Shown one piece after another: positions 24,601 to 34,798 of a DNA stretch of 64,000 bases. Every line of letters begins with the position of its first letter. The stretch's first letter is position 1. Source of the stretch: Rugalucina vietnamica (lineage: Eukaryota; Mollusca; Bivalvia; Lucinida; Lucinidae); assembly GCA_964017185.1 (NCBI GenBank), contig OZ024869.1, forward strand, positions 52,726,761 to 52,790,760, in the 5' to 3' direction. The position numbers and the translations under genes were made by a program. The notes below the pieces were generated by a model. It did no database searches. It was not told where the DNA came from and saw only the letters and a list, made by a program, of their open reading frames with translations.

Positions 24601-27600
24601 GTTATAAGATTATCTGTGCCTCCAGGAACTAGACATGAGCCGCGTCATGAGAAAACTTGATTTTTGCCTATGTGAAACGCAGATCAACTTAGCAGTGACT
24701 GCGAAGCTTATCAGCGCCTTTGTTTTCGCTACACGGTTAGTACAATACCTTTTCTAAATCCGAGATTTCCAGCCTCTATCCATCTTCTGTGCTTGTACAG
24801 CTCGGTTTGTGTCGGACCTGGTCGGAAACTCTGAAGACCAGTTTTCTCGCGCCACTGCTCACACTCACACATTTGTGTCTGACATAGTAATCATATCGTT
24901 ACAATTCCAACAATATCAATTTTCTTACTTGAAACTTATACTTGCATGCCCTGTAGTCTTGATTGGTAGCTTGGTCATGCCCTCAGTGTATAACATACTG
25001 ACCCAACATCATCATTGGATACTACATTGGACTCAGCATACTGATCAGCTGATTCTTCAGGCTGATCTGAGCTGTTAGTGGGCACACATTTGCCACACGG
25101 GGCTTTAAATGAGCCGTCTCATGAGAAAACCAACAATGTGTTTTTTTTTTAAGGGGTCCGACACAAACCGGGCTGTACAGTCACGAAAGATGGTTAGAGG
25201 CTAGAAATTTTGGATTTAGAAAGAAGAGGAATTGTACTATCCGTGTAGTGAAAACAAAGGCGCTGATCAGCTTCGCAGTTACTGCGAAGCTGATCAGCGC
25301 CTTTGTTTTTGCCTATGCAGATTGTTGTTTTTTTCCTGCGGAGGCTCAAAGAAAAGTTTAGGTTTGTGGGCTACTTGATTTAGCTGTATTGATTAATCAG
25401 TAAAGTTGTGGTGACATCTGGCATTGTCTAATTTACTTGACATATTGTGTTGTATAATATTAGATTAGGAAAAGGTTAGGCTGATAGGAAGTAAGAATAG
25501 AGGAACCAGGTCCCGAGGTTATAAAACTTTATTCATGCTCATCTCAGCTGAGCATAAAATTTAAAGTGCTCATAAATACCAAAATAGCCCAAAGATATTG
25601 AAATTGAAGGTTTAGAATGCCAAAGCCTGTAATTTATCCTGCTGATAAATGTTAAAATGCCAACGATTGTTGGCATTTTAACATTTATGAGCAGGATAAA
25701 TTTTAGTCTCAGCTGAGCTGAGCATGAAAAAAGATTTATAACCTCAGGGCCAGGAATAGATGCCCAACATAGACACAAGGCAGGAAAGAAAACACCTCAC
25801 AACACATCTTGAAGAACAAGATGACTGGCTCTTTCCCAACAAGGTTGCCATTTGGCTAGTCTGAAACAAAAACAAAGACAATGAGGTGAGTTCATAGGAA
25901 GTCCTGTAGCACCAGTCAGTGTAAACTTGTCATCTTAAAAGGGAAAGTGGTGGGCAACCCAGAGGGAATTAGACATTTGTGTTTGAAATCTTGCATTTAC
26001 TCTTCTGTAAGCTTATGCCATCTGCTGTTGCTGTAGAGTGTATTGGACTGATGCTCAAATTGTCTGCGACTGAAATTTATCCTGCTCAAAAATTGTTGAC
26101 ATTTTAACATTTATAAGTACATGTAACAGTAGTATTAAGTAGTAGTGGCTATAGTCACAGTTTGATGTTCTAAACCTGAAAGTTTGAACCATTTTAGTGT
26201 TTACGAGCAGTTTAAATGAGTTGAGCCTGTAAATATGAGCAGCTTAAATTTCAGTCCCACTGCCAGCTGAGTTGAGCATGAAAAACATTTCATATAAACC
26301 TTGAAATTATGTTTTCTTGCAGGACGTGACACCAGAAATGTGTAAGACAGAGGATGTTACTGGGGACGCTATGCTATCCCAGCTTGCCAAGATGACCGTC
26401 ATTATTACTCATCTGATCGTAGAATTTGCCAAAAATTTACCAGGATTTACTCGAATATCGAAAGAAGATCAAATAGTTCTACTTAAGGTAAGTCAGTATG
26501 AAATGAGTCTCTGAGTTAAACATCCCAATCAATAAGTTTTCAGTCATGTTGGGATGGAGCTGCCATGGGGAGCTAATGTGTCTTGATGAAGGACATAAGC
26601 TTGGCCTTGCTGGGGTTCAACCTCTCATTCCGAGTTCAGTGCTCTTACCACTTGGCCTCCGTTTGTCTTTGTACAAAGGGAGGATTTATATCAGCCTGGC
26701 TTAGGGTTAGGGCTTTTGTCACAACACAGCTCTACTTTTTTAGCTCACCTGAGCCATTAGGCTCACAAGATGAGCTTATAGGATGGCCATGATGCGGCGT
26801 CCATCTGCCGTCCGTCTGTCTACAATTTCAAAGATCTTTTCCTCTGAAACCACTTGGCCAATCGAAGCCAAATTTTATATGAAGCATCTATAGGAAGGGG
26901 GAACCAAATGTGTATATAACTAATCCAGGTCACATGACCAAGATGGCCGCCACGCCCATATATGGTAAAAACCTTTAAAAATCTTCCTCTTCAGAACCGA
27001 TGAACTGATTTTAACGAAACTTGGCATGAAGTATGGATGACTCAAGTACTACAATGTATATATAAATCATGACCCTGTGATGACCTTGACCTATCTTACG
27101 GCAAGGTCAACATAGGTCTCCAATGCATTTGAATGGGGGAAACTTTTAAGATGTCATTTAAAGTGAAAGTCTTGCAGGAAGTGCGCAGTAGGACTGAAAT
27201 TTAATGATTCTGAAACAAATTGGTCCCCAGGAGCGCATATTCCCCCACCCCGGGGCAGTATACATGTATATTTCCATAATATTCAAACATCTTCTCCTCT
27301 GAAGCCACTTTGCCAATCAAAGCCAAATTATGTGGAGCATCTATAGGATGGGATTACCAATGTGTAAATAATCCAGGTCATATGACCAAGATGGAAGCCA
27401 TGCCAATAAATGGTAAAAAACCATGCAAAAATCTACTTCTCCGGATCCGGTGGACTGATTTCGAAGAAACTTGGCATGAAAGATTGATAGCTAAAGTACT
27501 ACAATGTATATATAAATCATGACCCTTTGATGACCTTGACCTATTTTACGGCAAGGTCAACATAGGTCACCAAAGCATTTAAATGGAGGAAACTGTTAAA

Positions 27601-30600
27601 AAGTCATTTAAAATGAAAATTGTGCAGGAAATGGGCAATTTAGGACTGAATATGAATGATTCTGAAAACAAATGGACCCCAGGGGCTCATATGCCCCATC
27701 CCTGGGGCAATATACATGTACATTACCATAATATTGAAACATCTTCTCCTCTGAAACTGCTTGGCCAATCAAAGCCAAATTTTATATGAAGCATCTATAG
27801 GATGGGGGAACCAATGTTCAATGTATATATCTATATATGGTAAAATCCCTTCAAAAATCTCCTTCTCCCGAGTTGGTGAAACTTGGCATGAAGCATCTAC
27901 AATGAATATATAAATCATGACCCTGTGATGACCTTGACCTATTTTACGGCAAGGTCAACATGGGTCCCCTATGCATTTCAATGGGTATATACAGCAGCTC
28001 TCAGGTGAGCGTTTACAGGACCATTGGTCCTCTGGTCTTAAAATAGGCTGACATGATACAATGCCGTTCCTTGCAATAAACTTATAGCAAATAACCATTT
28101 TGGGAGCTAGAATGCTGAAATCGCCATTATATTGACTATTTAGGCACAAGGTCTTCAGATTTATGGAATGTCTAACCGCAATACATAATTATTTTAACAT
28201 ATACTAGGCAAGGCCTGATGTTGAACTATGTGTACTGTTTTCAAAATGAAGTGCCTTAAAGCCAGATGTACGTAATTGACCTCACGGTAGAATTTTTTTA
28301 TTTTTTGCATGTGAGTGTATTTTTAAGTCCTACATACGAAAATGAAAAGAAATCGATACCGTTCCAGACTTGTTTTCGAGATATCGGCCTTCAAAATCGT
28401 CAAATTTCAGAGCGAAAATACATTGACGTCAACGTAAAACGCGATTTTTAGACCCCCTTTTTGTTAATTTTCTTGCTATATTTCAAAAAATCCACGGTAG
28501 GATTTTTTAAAAAACTGATATGTATTAGAGAAATTCCTGAACTACATATAGATAACGAGAAAGCCCTTAGTTACCGGATTCGTTTTCCTGCTATAGGCGT
28601 TTGAAGAGAGGTGAGTCGTTGCTGAATTCAGTACATTTTACGCGCGACGTCGATTTTGCGCCAAAATTTCCGACACTGTTTAGTATTCAATTTTGCTAAC
28701 TGGTGCAGAAATGTTGTTTTCTTCGGGATAACATGCCCACAATCTATATTTTGAGCAAACCAATAAATAATATCAAACTTTTTTACATTTCTGAAGTCAT
28801 CTGCATAATTGTATGGATATAGTTTCGTATTCTGAACGTAAACTGACGCTAGAAATGACGTTTCGAGCGAAAACTGACGTTACGAATGCGGCGTAAAAAT
28901 GACGTTACGACCCTTAGATACGCACGTTCCTTTGAGCGCCTTCAATTACGTACATCTGTCTTTAAGGGTATTTATTACCTGTATGTTTAATGAAAACTTT
29001 TACCTGATGTTTTAACAAATTACTTGATGCTTAAAAAACTGAAAATTATCAGTCATCCATCTTTTCAATACATGACTGTCATTTATCTGACATTTCTGAG
29101 TAAAAAGGAACCCATTTTGGCACTATTGGTTCCACTGGGAACAAAAGTTTCCAGCCTGAAGATCCATCTTAGAAAAGAAGAATTAGGCCTCCCACTAGAG
29201 CTGGATCTTGATTTTTAGTTAACAGAAATAATCGATCAATCGACTTTCGTAGCAAAATCAGAAAAATGCCTTTGGCAATAAATATTTACAAATCTGGGAC
29301 ACAAATAACATTACATACAATATATTCAGAATAATACTATTGCAATTTAATTTTTGTGGATTTTATCAATGTGTAAACTCGGGCGATTCCACAAAAATAA
29401 AATTCATTCAGGCGATTCCACAAAAATAAAATACAATTTATTTAAATAATTAATAGTTAAACAATTTCTGACTGTATATCCCATGATCTTTTCAGGCTGC
29501 TTGTAGTGAAGTGATGGCAATACGAGCGGCCCGTTGTTACGACCTCACCACCAAGACGATAGTCCTAGCCAATGGCGTACCATGCTCTATTGACAACATG
29601 ATGGCGGCGGGCGGCAGCGTGGAATACTGGAAACTGGTGTTCCAGTTCTGTCATGCCCTGGCGGAAAACATGACAGATAACACAGAATATGCCTTATTTA
29701 CTGCTATTTGTATATTTTCTGGTAAGTTTTATTAATTTTGTTGATTTTTGGGGTTTTTTTTTTTACTGATTTCATCTGTAACCTGTCAATTTCTTAAAAT
29801 GTTTGAGGGCAGTTTTAATTCTGTGAAAGATGAATATTTGATCATATTTGTAAAATAAAGATGCAATTATATTGCTTTTCCTTGCATTTAATTTGCTTTT
29901 TCCCCAGTAAAGATGCAATTATATTGCTTTTCCTTGCATTTAATGAGAAACCAGCTGGTATGTCTTTCAATGGGTTTGGTTAGGTTTGCCGAGTACTTCT
30001 TGTGTCCAATAGTGGTAACACATGGTGTCTTGTTTATATCTGATAAATGCGATTTTATAAGCTCAATTGTCAGAAAATGAATTTTGTCAGAGTAAGACTT
30101 GGATTTCAGACGCATTGCATAAATTTGAGGCTTGAAATGACAATACATGTATTTTCTTTCTATGCAACAAACGCAAAAGCGACTGATTGGCATGTGCTAT
30201 TTCTCTCTCTTTCGTTGTCGACAAATGTAAAAACATTTTTATGTTTTAACACAATGCAGCCTATTTTATGTATTATGTAACCCAATAAGAAAATTATATA
30301 TGAGCCGTGGCCCGAGAAAACCGGTCTTCGGGGTTTCGGACCAGGTCTGACACAAACTGGGCTGTGCAGCTACAGAAGATGGATAGAAGCTTGAAATTTT
30401 GAGTTTAAGAAGAAGAGGAATTGTACTATCTGTGTAGCGAAAACAAAGGTATTGATCAGCTTCGCAGCTACTGCACAGCTTTACTGCACAGCTGATCTGC
30501 GCCTTTGTTTTCGCATAGGCAAAAATCCGGTTTTCTCATGATGCGGCTCATATATAAGAACAATATGACCTGTTATTTTATATTATCATCCATGAATCAT

Positions 30601-31193
30601 ATCTGTTTTTAAAAGTCTACAATATTAAAAAGATAATGCCTAAGATACAGCCATTGAAAACATGACTCCATAAGGAAAAATAAATTTTTCTGAAGCTGCA
30701 AAAATTGGAAAACTGCAGTTGATAAATTTTGATATTTATCTTGTTTCGCCTAAAACATTGAATGTGGATACACCTTAAGAACTGCCTCGTCGAGGTGGTT
30801 CTATCCAGTACCTACAATCTATGTTTTGGAGGAAAGATAAGAAAAACTGGATACCCCAGTACACCCCAGTTTTACTGTATAAAAGTAGAGAATAAGGGGG
30901 TATGCATTACATGGACATGTTTGCGTGATGTTGTTGTTGTTATTTTTTCAGACCGCTATGGACTAGAGGACAAGGAAAAAGTTGAGGAGATACAAAAAAT
31001 TTATGTTGATGCGTTAACAGAATACGAGGATCGGAAACGATTACTAAGTGGCTGCTGTTTAGCTCGGTTACTTTTACGATTATCTGATCTCCGCAGTATA
31101 AGTATGGAACATTCTAAAATGTTAACAATGATGAAGATGGACGACTCTCTCATGCCGAATATTGTTCAAGATATTTATATACAGAATTCATGA
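15337..31193 (+). CDS. EcR: EcR/FXR-like NR1H nuclear receptor, last six coding exons (5' end not found)
   Basis: Ligand-regulated transcription factor of the NR1H group, expected to act in the nucleus with RXR. Exons 15337-15663, 16426-16566, 20116-20408, 26323-26487, 29496-29721 and 30952-31193 join in frame with GT-AG introns and give 463 residues ending at TGA 31191-31193. Numbering from the first whole codon in the window, the two zinc fingers lie at 87-147 (C87, C90, C104, C107; C123, C129, C139, C142) and the P-box reads [23 protein letters not shown] closely resembles insect EcR, while GMKEECLLSEEQC is more FXR/LXR-like. The ligand-binding domain starts near 270 and carries the receptor signature around [16 protein letters not shown]. 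Helix 12 ([10 protein letters not shown]) has Asp where EcR/FXR have Glu. The first exon opens in phase 1 after an AG, so the N-terminal A/B part and the start codon lie upstream and were not identified. Subgroup assignment (EcR versus FXR/LXR) needs a tree. Confidence -1.
15968..16204 (-). mobile_element. MITE-A copy in receptor intron
   Basis: GAGCCTGTACGTGAGAAAAC to CCCATGTGGTGGCTC. Hairpin arms CAGCTTCGCAG / CTGCGAAGCTG (TCG/CGA arm variant). Confidence -1.
16229..16385. repeat. Interspersed repeat F
   Basis: Shares AACTAAATTGACAATCAG, CTCAAAGAGAACATAT-like and CTATTTCCCA(G/A)TAGGT with 35,587-35,769. Unknown class. It ends about 40 nt before receptor exon 16426. Confidence -1.
16426..16566 (+). 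CDS. EcR: NR1H receptor exon: second zinc finger
   Basis: Acceptor GGTTTCAG ends at 16425; donor GTAAGT starts at 16567. It encodes [18 protein letters not shown] and the remaining finger-2 cysteines through GMKEE. The last codon (Cys) is split with the next exon. The 141-bp length and phases 1/1 preserve the frame. Confidence -1.
16660..16855 (-). mobile_element. MITE-A remnant
   Basis: GACATAAAACAGGCTGTACA, GAGGAATTGTACTACATG and a half hairpin CACTGCACAGCTGATCTGCG. Both termini are decayed. 16856-17599 is otherwise featureless AT-rich intron. Confidence -1.
17600..18497 (+). mobile_element. Pearl-like element, ATCGCACCTGC family, with five tandem core repeats
   Basis: 5' hairpin TCGCACCTGC...GCAGGGTGCGA preceded by TTTTT, then a CCGT/TCGT microsatellite (17647-17700). 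About five core repeats of 145-170 bp follow (each with GAGATAGCTGCGAGTCTGAA and CACCTTAACCCGGTGCCCTT), and the end reads GATGCAGGTGCGATATCGAC. It has the same architecture as the AGCTCACC elements but unrelated sequence. Confidence -1.
18498..19848. other. Intronic AT-rich stretch with irregular ATACCCAC repeats
   Basis: 18,590-18,905 repeats TTTTGAATACCCACAAATTT-like phrases loosely; the same phrase flanks the pearl-like element at 17,578. The remainder (18,906-19,848) shows nothing recognisable. Confidence -1.
19849..20083 (-). mobile_element. MITE-A copy abutting receptor exon 20116
   Basis: TGAGCGGCATCATGAGAAAA to CTCATGGTGCAGCTT. The internal hairpin has lost pairing (GCTTTGCTGTAACGGCGAAG). 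The exon's pyrimidine tract follows directly. Confidence -1.
20116..20408 (+). CDS. EcR: NR1H receptor exon: C-terminal extension and hinge
   Basis: Acceptor CACACAG ends at 20115; donor GTAAGT starts at 20409 and leaves the frame in phase 0 after SVN. It encodes the basic extension ([19 protein letters not shown]), a Ser/Pro-rich hinge and the start of the ligand-binding domain region. Reading through the donor meets TGA at 20421-20423. The donor sequence is repeated in the adjoining minisatellite. Confidence -1.
20400..20925 (+). repeat. 31-bp minisatellite that repeats the exon-3 splice donor
   Basis: The unit is AGTGAATGTAAGTATTTGCT plus GATTATACAGT (31 bp), about 15 copies, the outer ones degenerate. 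The exon junction itself, AGTGAAC|GTAAGTATTTACTG, is the first unit. At least five later units keep a perfect GTAAGT; others have GTATGT. Confidence -1.
20935..21932 (+). mobile_element. AGCTCACC element copy
   Basis: GCTCACCTGAGCGATTAGGC, CCGTCCGTCC microsatellite, two core modules, 3' end ATAGGACCATTGGTCCTCTG. It is inserted after TTTTT at the end of the splice-donor minisatellite. Confidence -1.
22026..22652 (+). mobile_element. AGCTCACC element copy, 3' truncated
   Basis: 5' AGCTCACCTGAGCCGAAAGC and one full core module, then a second module broken after GAGCATCCTTGGGAAGGGGG. The GGACCATTGGTCC end is absent. Confidence -1.
22903..23136 (-). mobile_element. MITE-A copy
   Basis: GAGCCGCCTCGCGGGAAAAC to CCCATGAGGTGGCTC. 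Hairpin CAGCTTCGCGGTTACCGCGA is perfectly paired (the CGG/CCG inner variant). 23137-23690 shows nothing. Confidence -1.
23693..23790. repeat. Second copy of the GTTAGTGGTGAAAGAAATGT repeat
   Basis: Matches 10,130-10,225 in order, including AAGTACTGG(A/T)AACCT and GGATAACTG. Confidence -1.
23824..24074 (-). mobile_element. MITE-A copy with internal duplication
   Basis: GAGCCGCGATGTGAGAAAAC to TCATGACACGGCTC. The GGAAGAAGAGGAATTGTACT segment is present twice in a row, and half of the hairpin is deleted. Confidence -1.
24240..24474 (-). mobile_element. MITE-A copy with expanded hairpin loop
   Basis: The hairpin centre reads GCAGTAACTGTTACTGC, an extra palindromic turn compared with other copies; the arms CAGCTGTGCAG / CTGCACAGCTG still pair. 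Ends near TGGTGCAGCGGCTC. Confidence -1.
24634..24853 (+). mobile_element. MITE-A copy with half hairpin
   Basis: GAGCCGCGTCATGAGAAAAC to TTTTCTCGCGCCACTGCTC. Only one clear arm remains (CAGTGACTGCGAAGCTTATC). Confidence -1.
25108..25350 (-). mobile_element. MITE-A copy
   Basis: GAGCCGTCTCATGAGAAAAC to CTGCGGAGGCTC, with a fully paired hairpin CAGCTTCGCAG / CTGCGAAGCTG extended by GGCGCTGATC / GATCAGCGCC. Confidence -1.
25513..25748. mobile_element. MITE-D (TGAGCAGGATAAA family), near-perfect hairpin
   Basis: Inverted ends GAGGTTATAAAACTTT / AGATTTATAACCTC and inner palindromic arms TTTATCCTGCTGATAAATGT / ACATTTATGAGCAGGATAAA around a short centre CCAACGATTGTTGG. No ORF. Confidence -1.
26068..26302. 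mobile_element. MITE-D degenerate copy abutting receptor exon 26323
   Basis: TTTATCCTGCTCAAAAATTG, ATTTTAACATTTATAAGTA and, at the end, GCTGAGTTGAGCATGAAAAA then CATATAAACC. The homology stops about 20 nt before the exon. Confidence -1.
26323..26487 (+). CDS. EcR: NR1H receptor exon: ligand-binding domain helices about 1-4
   Basis: Acceptor TTCTTGCAG ends at 26322; donor GTAAGT starts at 26488. It is exactly 165 bp, phase 0 to 0. It encodes 55 residues including [19 protein letters not shown] and QIVLLK, the conserved nuclear-receptor signature that links helix 3 to helix 4. Confidence -1.
26742..28036 (+). mobile_element. AGCTCACC element copy with three core modules
   Basis: AGCTCACCTGAGCCATTAGG after TTTTTT, ending GACCATTGGTCCTCTGGT. 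Modules begin near 26,820, 27,290 and 27,740, and each contains TGACCTTGACCTAT-type sequence. The last module is internally deleted. Confidence -1.
28254..28967. mobile_element. Non-autonomous TIR element with CpG/ACGT-rich interior
   Basis: Inverted ends CCTTAAAGCCAGATGTACGT / ACGTACATCTGTCTTTAAGG, pairing over about 27 bp including AATTGA. The interior has repeated TGACGT/GACGTTACG motifs near 28,840-28,915. No ORF. Confidence -1.
29496..29721 (+). CDS. EcR: NR1H receptor exon: ligand-binding domain helices about 5-9
   Basis: Acceptor TTTTCAG ends at 29495; donor GTAAGT starts at 29722. It encodes [16 protein letters not shown] through [13 protein letters not shown]. It is noticeably more GC-rich than the flanking introns. 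The last base (G) completes the Asp codon of the next exon. Confidence -1.
30301..30550 (-). mobile_element. MITE-A copy with insertion in the hairpin
   Basis: GAGCCGTGGCCCGAGAAAAC to CTCATGATGCGGCTC. The hairpin is disturbed by a duplicated CTGCACAGCTTTACTGCACA segment. Confidence -1.
30745..30931 (-). mobile_element. Hairpin MITE-B copy abutting receptor exon 30952
   Basis: ACTGCCTCGTCGAGGTGGTT hairpin core, GATAAGAAAAACTGGATACC and end GGACATGTTTGCGTGATGT. It stops about 20 nt before the exon, leaving only the TTGTTGTTATTTTTTCAG tract. Confidence -1.
30952..31193 (+). CDS. EcR: NR1H receptor terminal coding exon with helix 12 (AF-2)
   Basis: Acceptor TATTTTTTCAG ends at 30951. It encodes [15 protein letters not shown] through the C-terminus [14 protein letters not shown] and stop [17 protein letters not shown] matches helix 10/11 of EcR. 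The AF-2 core fits hydrophobic-hydrophobic-x-acidic-hydrophobic-hydrophobic, with Asp as the acidic residue. Confidence -1.
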
Positions 31194-31863
31194 TGACGTG
31201 AGTCATCATTAGTGAAAAATGAATTAAATATTGAAATGATAATTAAATCCATTTTAAAAGTACAGTTGATCTGTATATAATTTAGTGGAATCATAAAAAT
31301 GGAAAGATTATTCATGTTATTAACTTATCAGGGAGTGCACTGTTTTGTTTTTGAGGCTAATGTTTTATTTCTTTCTTATTCATTTTCTTTTGTGATGATT
31401 TTATAAAAGTGTTATACTTAATGTATATGATCATCAATTTCCAAACGGCATTTCGTCTACTGTATCTGAAAATCATGTCTGAGATATCAGTATTGCCTGA
31501 AAAATTGCAGTTAATGTTTTTCTGGTCATCACTCATATTTTAAGCAAGATTTTCCAATTTTGTAGCGTTGGTGCGATAACTTTAAAAGTGCTAAGCATAT
31601 TAACATGAAAAGAAAATGACAGAAACAAAAGAAAAAATGACATAACTCAAAAGCAAAATAATGCTGCCTCCCTGGTCATGTGACTTGATATTGTTCTAGT
31701 GCTATGATATTCCAAGGGAGAGAACCATATGCTCAATTGGAGGGTAAAGAGGAGTTGTTGTTTTGTGTTAGTGATACGTGATACAGAACAAGTTGACTTT
31801 GGTGCAGACTAGCGACATGTGGACATTGAAACAGATATTGAAGGTGTTTCAGAACTTCAGACC

Positions 31864-32083
31864 ATTTGAGCCGCATCTTGAGAAAACCAACACTGTGGTT
31901 TTCGAACATGTCCGACACAAACCAAGCTGTACAAAAAGAGCGGATAGCTAGAGGCTGGAAATTTTGAATTTGGAATGTAGAGAAATTGTACTATCCGTGT
32001 TGTGAAAACAAAGGCGCTGATCACTGCGAAGCTGATCTGTGCCTTTGTTTTCGCATATGTTGGTTTTCTCATGACGTGGCTCA
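31864..32083 (-). mobile_element. MITE-A copy in receptor 3' flank
   Basis: TTGAGCCGCATCTTGAGAAA to CTCATGACGTGGCTC. One hairpin arm is deleted (GCTGATCACTGCGAAGCTGA). 32551-33031 contains no gene. Confidence -1.
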
Positions 32084-32544
32084 TTTACCCTTTTTCACGA
32101 GAGAAAAATCATGGTATTGATACCTAGATGAACTATACGAAGGGTTGTAGCCTAAGTTTTCAGGAAAAATTTCAAAATATCTACAATACCTTCAGTATCT
32201 GTCCTCATCAATGGCGCTTCATTAGTCCCAAAAAGTGATAATTTTGTGATCAGTGCAAGTGCTTATGTAAATCAAGATGGGTGTATCTCATCCATATTTC
32301 GATTGTGATCAAGATATGGTTATCCTCACATATTTTGATTCTGAGGATAATGCAGATTTTTCTCAACTTTTTTTTTGTGACACGATATGGCAACGAAAGT
32401 TTACCAATACACAAAGGGTATTTTTGTTGTTTTACAAGTATCTCAAGATCGCACATATCTTTTTATGCGTTATTTTACAACAAAAATGTTATAAGGCGGG
32501 TATTTTGTGATTACTGTATTGATTCTTATTAGAGCTCATGCTCC

Positions 32545-32550
32545 AATAAA
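32545..32550 (+). promoter_or_regulatory. Candidate poly(A) signal for the receptor gene
   Basis: AATAAA about 1.35 kb after the stop codon. Alternative ATTAAA signals lie much closer to the stop, so usage is undecided. Confidence -1.
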
Positions 32551-33031
32551 TGCACACTCATTTCTTTTATGTGTTGAATCATAGATCATTCTTATTAGCG
32601 CACAACCTTTTGTATCTTGCATGGGTATACTGTAAATCCGGAAATGTTCGCGAGAACTTAATTTTTGCTAATATTCATGAATTTGTTGTCTCATGAAAAT
32701 AAAGTTCTCCCTCTCTGATAAAGTTCCCGCTGCTCGAGTACTCATTCACGCATTCAAAGACTCGCTAATAAAAGTCCCACGAAAATTTTCGAACTTCAGT
32801 ATTTTGAATCCCTAGACATACAATCATAATTTACGGATGTACATTTAGACACTTGTTGTGTACTTTACATAATTTACCTTTATTTTATTGTAATCCAATG
32901 TCCAAATTATTACTTCAGTTTTTATATATAGTGAGAAAAATCTGTGTTAAATTGGCTTGTTTTCACAATGTTACTTACTGATTGAGATGGTCAAAGTATT
33001 ATGTTAGGTTGTCATCAAAATACTCGCCTTA

Positions 33032-33397
33032 CAGGGAAACTTGACGAATACCGTGATCTTTGTAAGTTTGCTGTTTAGTGCAGTCTTGTGGAAAATGGTA
33101 GAATTCCATGATCTTTCAATTTTTCAAGTGTTTTTGTGACCCTGTACAAAGGCAATTGACCCTGTACAAAAAGTAAGCATAAGCTTTTGTGGCTTTATAA
33201 ATTATCTTTAATTCTACGATCCGGTTTGAAAATCCACCTACCATCGATCTTCATGGCAAGCATTTAAATGAGGTAGATGCCTTCTGCATTGTTTTGAAAT
33301 GTCAGCCATTATCAGCGGTAGATGCCATTTACGGTACAGCAACAATATTGTGGAAAGCCATGATCTTGAAGATTGCTGTATTTGACGAGTTTCCCTG
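33032..33397. mobile_element. Small TIR element CAGGGAAAC, 366 bp
   Basis: Left CAGGGAAACTTGACGAATAC and right GTATTTGACGAGTTTCCCTG are inverted repeats; GTGATCTT / AAGATTGC partly extend the match. No coding potential. Confidence -1.
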
Positions 33398-33480
33398 ACT
33401 GCATTAATTTTGCTTATAAACTTATTGATATTATGTAAATCAGGAATTTTTCATTTTATCATCGCTAGAACATTAAACAT

Positions 33481-33714
33481 TTGTGCTTCATCATGAGAAA
33501 ACCAACAATCTGCATATGGGAAAACAAAAATGCAGATCAGCTTTGCAGTAACTGCGAAGCTGATCAGGGCCTTTGCTTTCACTACACGGATAGTACACTT
33601 CCTCTTCTTTCTAAATCCAAAATTGCAAGCCTTTGGCCATCTTCTGTGCTCGTACAGCTAGGTTTGTGTCAAACCTGTTTGGAAAACACAGTGTTGGTTT
33701 TCTCATGATGCGGC
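33481..33714 (+). mobile_element. MITE-A copy
   Basis: CTTCATCATGAGAAAACC to CTCATGATGCGGCAC; arms CAGCTTTGCAG / CTGCGAAGCTG leave one T-G pair. Confidence -1.
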
Positions 33715-33874
33715 ACATTTTTCAGACTTCAGACAACAATATAGGTGGGTCTAGAGAAAATCTGTGTAGAGCCAACACTAACTGGACTGTAGATACAGCC
33801 TAAGAAGATGACTTTATTAAGGCTTGTAGTTAGGCTTTTTCAAAGTAGTGCTGGTAATATTGTGATGTTAAGCT

Positions 33875-33960
33875 CAGAAACAAAAAGCTCTGATCAGCTT
33901 CTGATCTGAGTTTTTTGGATAATTGTAGAAAACAGATTTTCTGTTGACACAGCTCATTTA
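33875..33960. repeat. MITE-A fragment
   Basis: Only GCTCTGATCAGCTTCTGATC and the terminus TTTTCTGTTGACACAGCTC remain. A T23 run lies at 34,078; 33961-34489 is otherwise empty. Confidence -1.
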
Positions 33961-34489
33961 TTTCGTGATGGGTGGTGATCGCACATGTTCATTTACAAAA
34001 GTGGCTAGATTTTTTAGCACAAGGCATCTACCATTTGAATTAAATGAGGGATTGGGGGCAAGAAGTTTTGCAAAATATTTTTTTTTTTTTTTTTTTTTTT
34101 AAAGTTGGACCTTGAAATTTTTTTTATTCTTAAAAACCTCACCCACACTCACATAAAACTCGAATGATCACACCCTTGTGTATATTTACTTTACATTTAA
34201 TGTGCATGTATATCTAGACTGGGGAAAAATCCATTATGAATTGAGAGAGTGACAGATTGTTTTCAGTTGTGGCAGAAAATCTGTTTATTATCAATGTTAC
34301 GAATGATAGTACACTAGTTAGTTTAAGCATGTTAAACAATTGAATTGTAGGTGGTCAAAATAAATTTTGTATTTTGAAATATTTACTGTTTCCACAGGTT
34401 TTAGAAAGTTTAGGAAGTCAGTTGTGCCCTCAAGAAATTTTATCATAATTTACAGAAATAAGACATTTCTTTTACAATAGTTGAATACC

Positions 34490-34798
34490 TGGGCCCAGTT
34501 GTCCAAAACTTTGATAGCTTAACGCTGTCCTTAAGCCCTCGATTTGTTAACTATATATCAACTTCAAAAGCAAATACACTGTTACTTTTTTGTTGACGAA
34601 TTGTGATATTCTCACATTTTTTCCAAAAAAAAATAACTGTATTTGTTTTTTGTTGACAAATTGTGAGAATCCTTTGCAATGCAAAGGATTCTCACATTTT
34701 TTCAACAAAAAATAGCAGTGTATTTGTAATGTTGCCATTTGAAATTTTAATGCATCGTTAATTAAAAACATCGTTAATTTTGAACAACTGACCCCAGG
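34490..34798. mobile_element. MITE-G (GGGCCCAGTTGTCCAAAA) with internal hairpin
   Basis: Ends GCCCAGTTGTCCAAAACT / TTTTGAACAACTGACCCC are inverted. Inside are the palindrome TCCTTTGCAATGCAAAGGA and its arms GTTGACAAATTGTGAGAA / TTCTCACATTTTTTCAAC. Related to 61,113 and to part of CTBS intron 6. Confidence -1.

Larger units (their letters stand above)
31194..32550 (+). other. EcR: NR1H receptor 3' UTR candidate
   Basis: AT-rich sequence after the receptor stop with no further ORF. ATTAAA occurs at 31223 and 31242, and a canonical AATAAA at 32545-32550 is the first strong poly(A) signal. A MITE copy (31864-32083) would lie inside the longer UTR, so the true end is uncertain. Confidence -1.
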
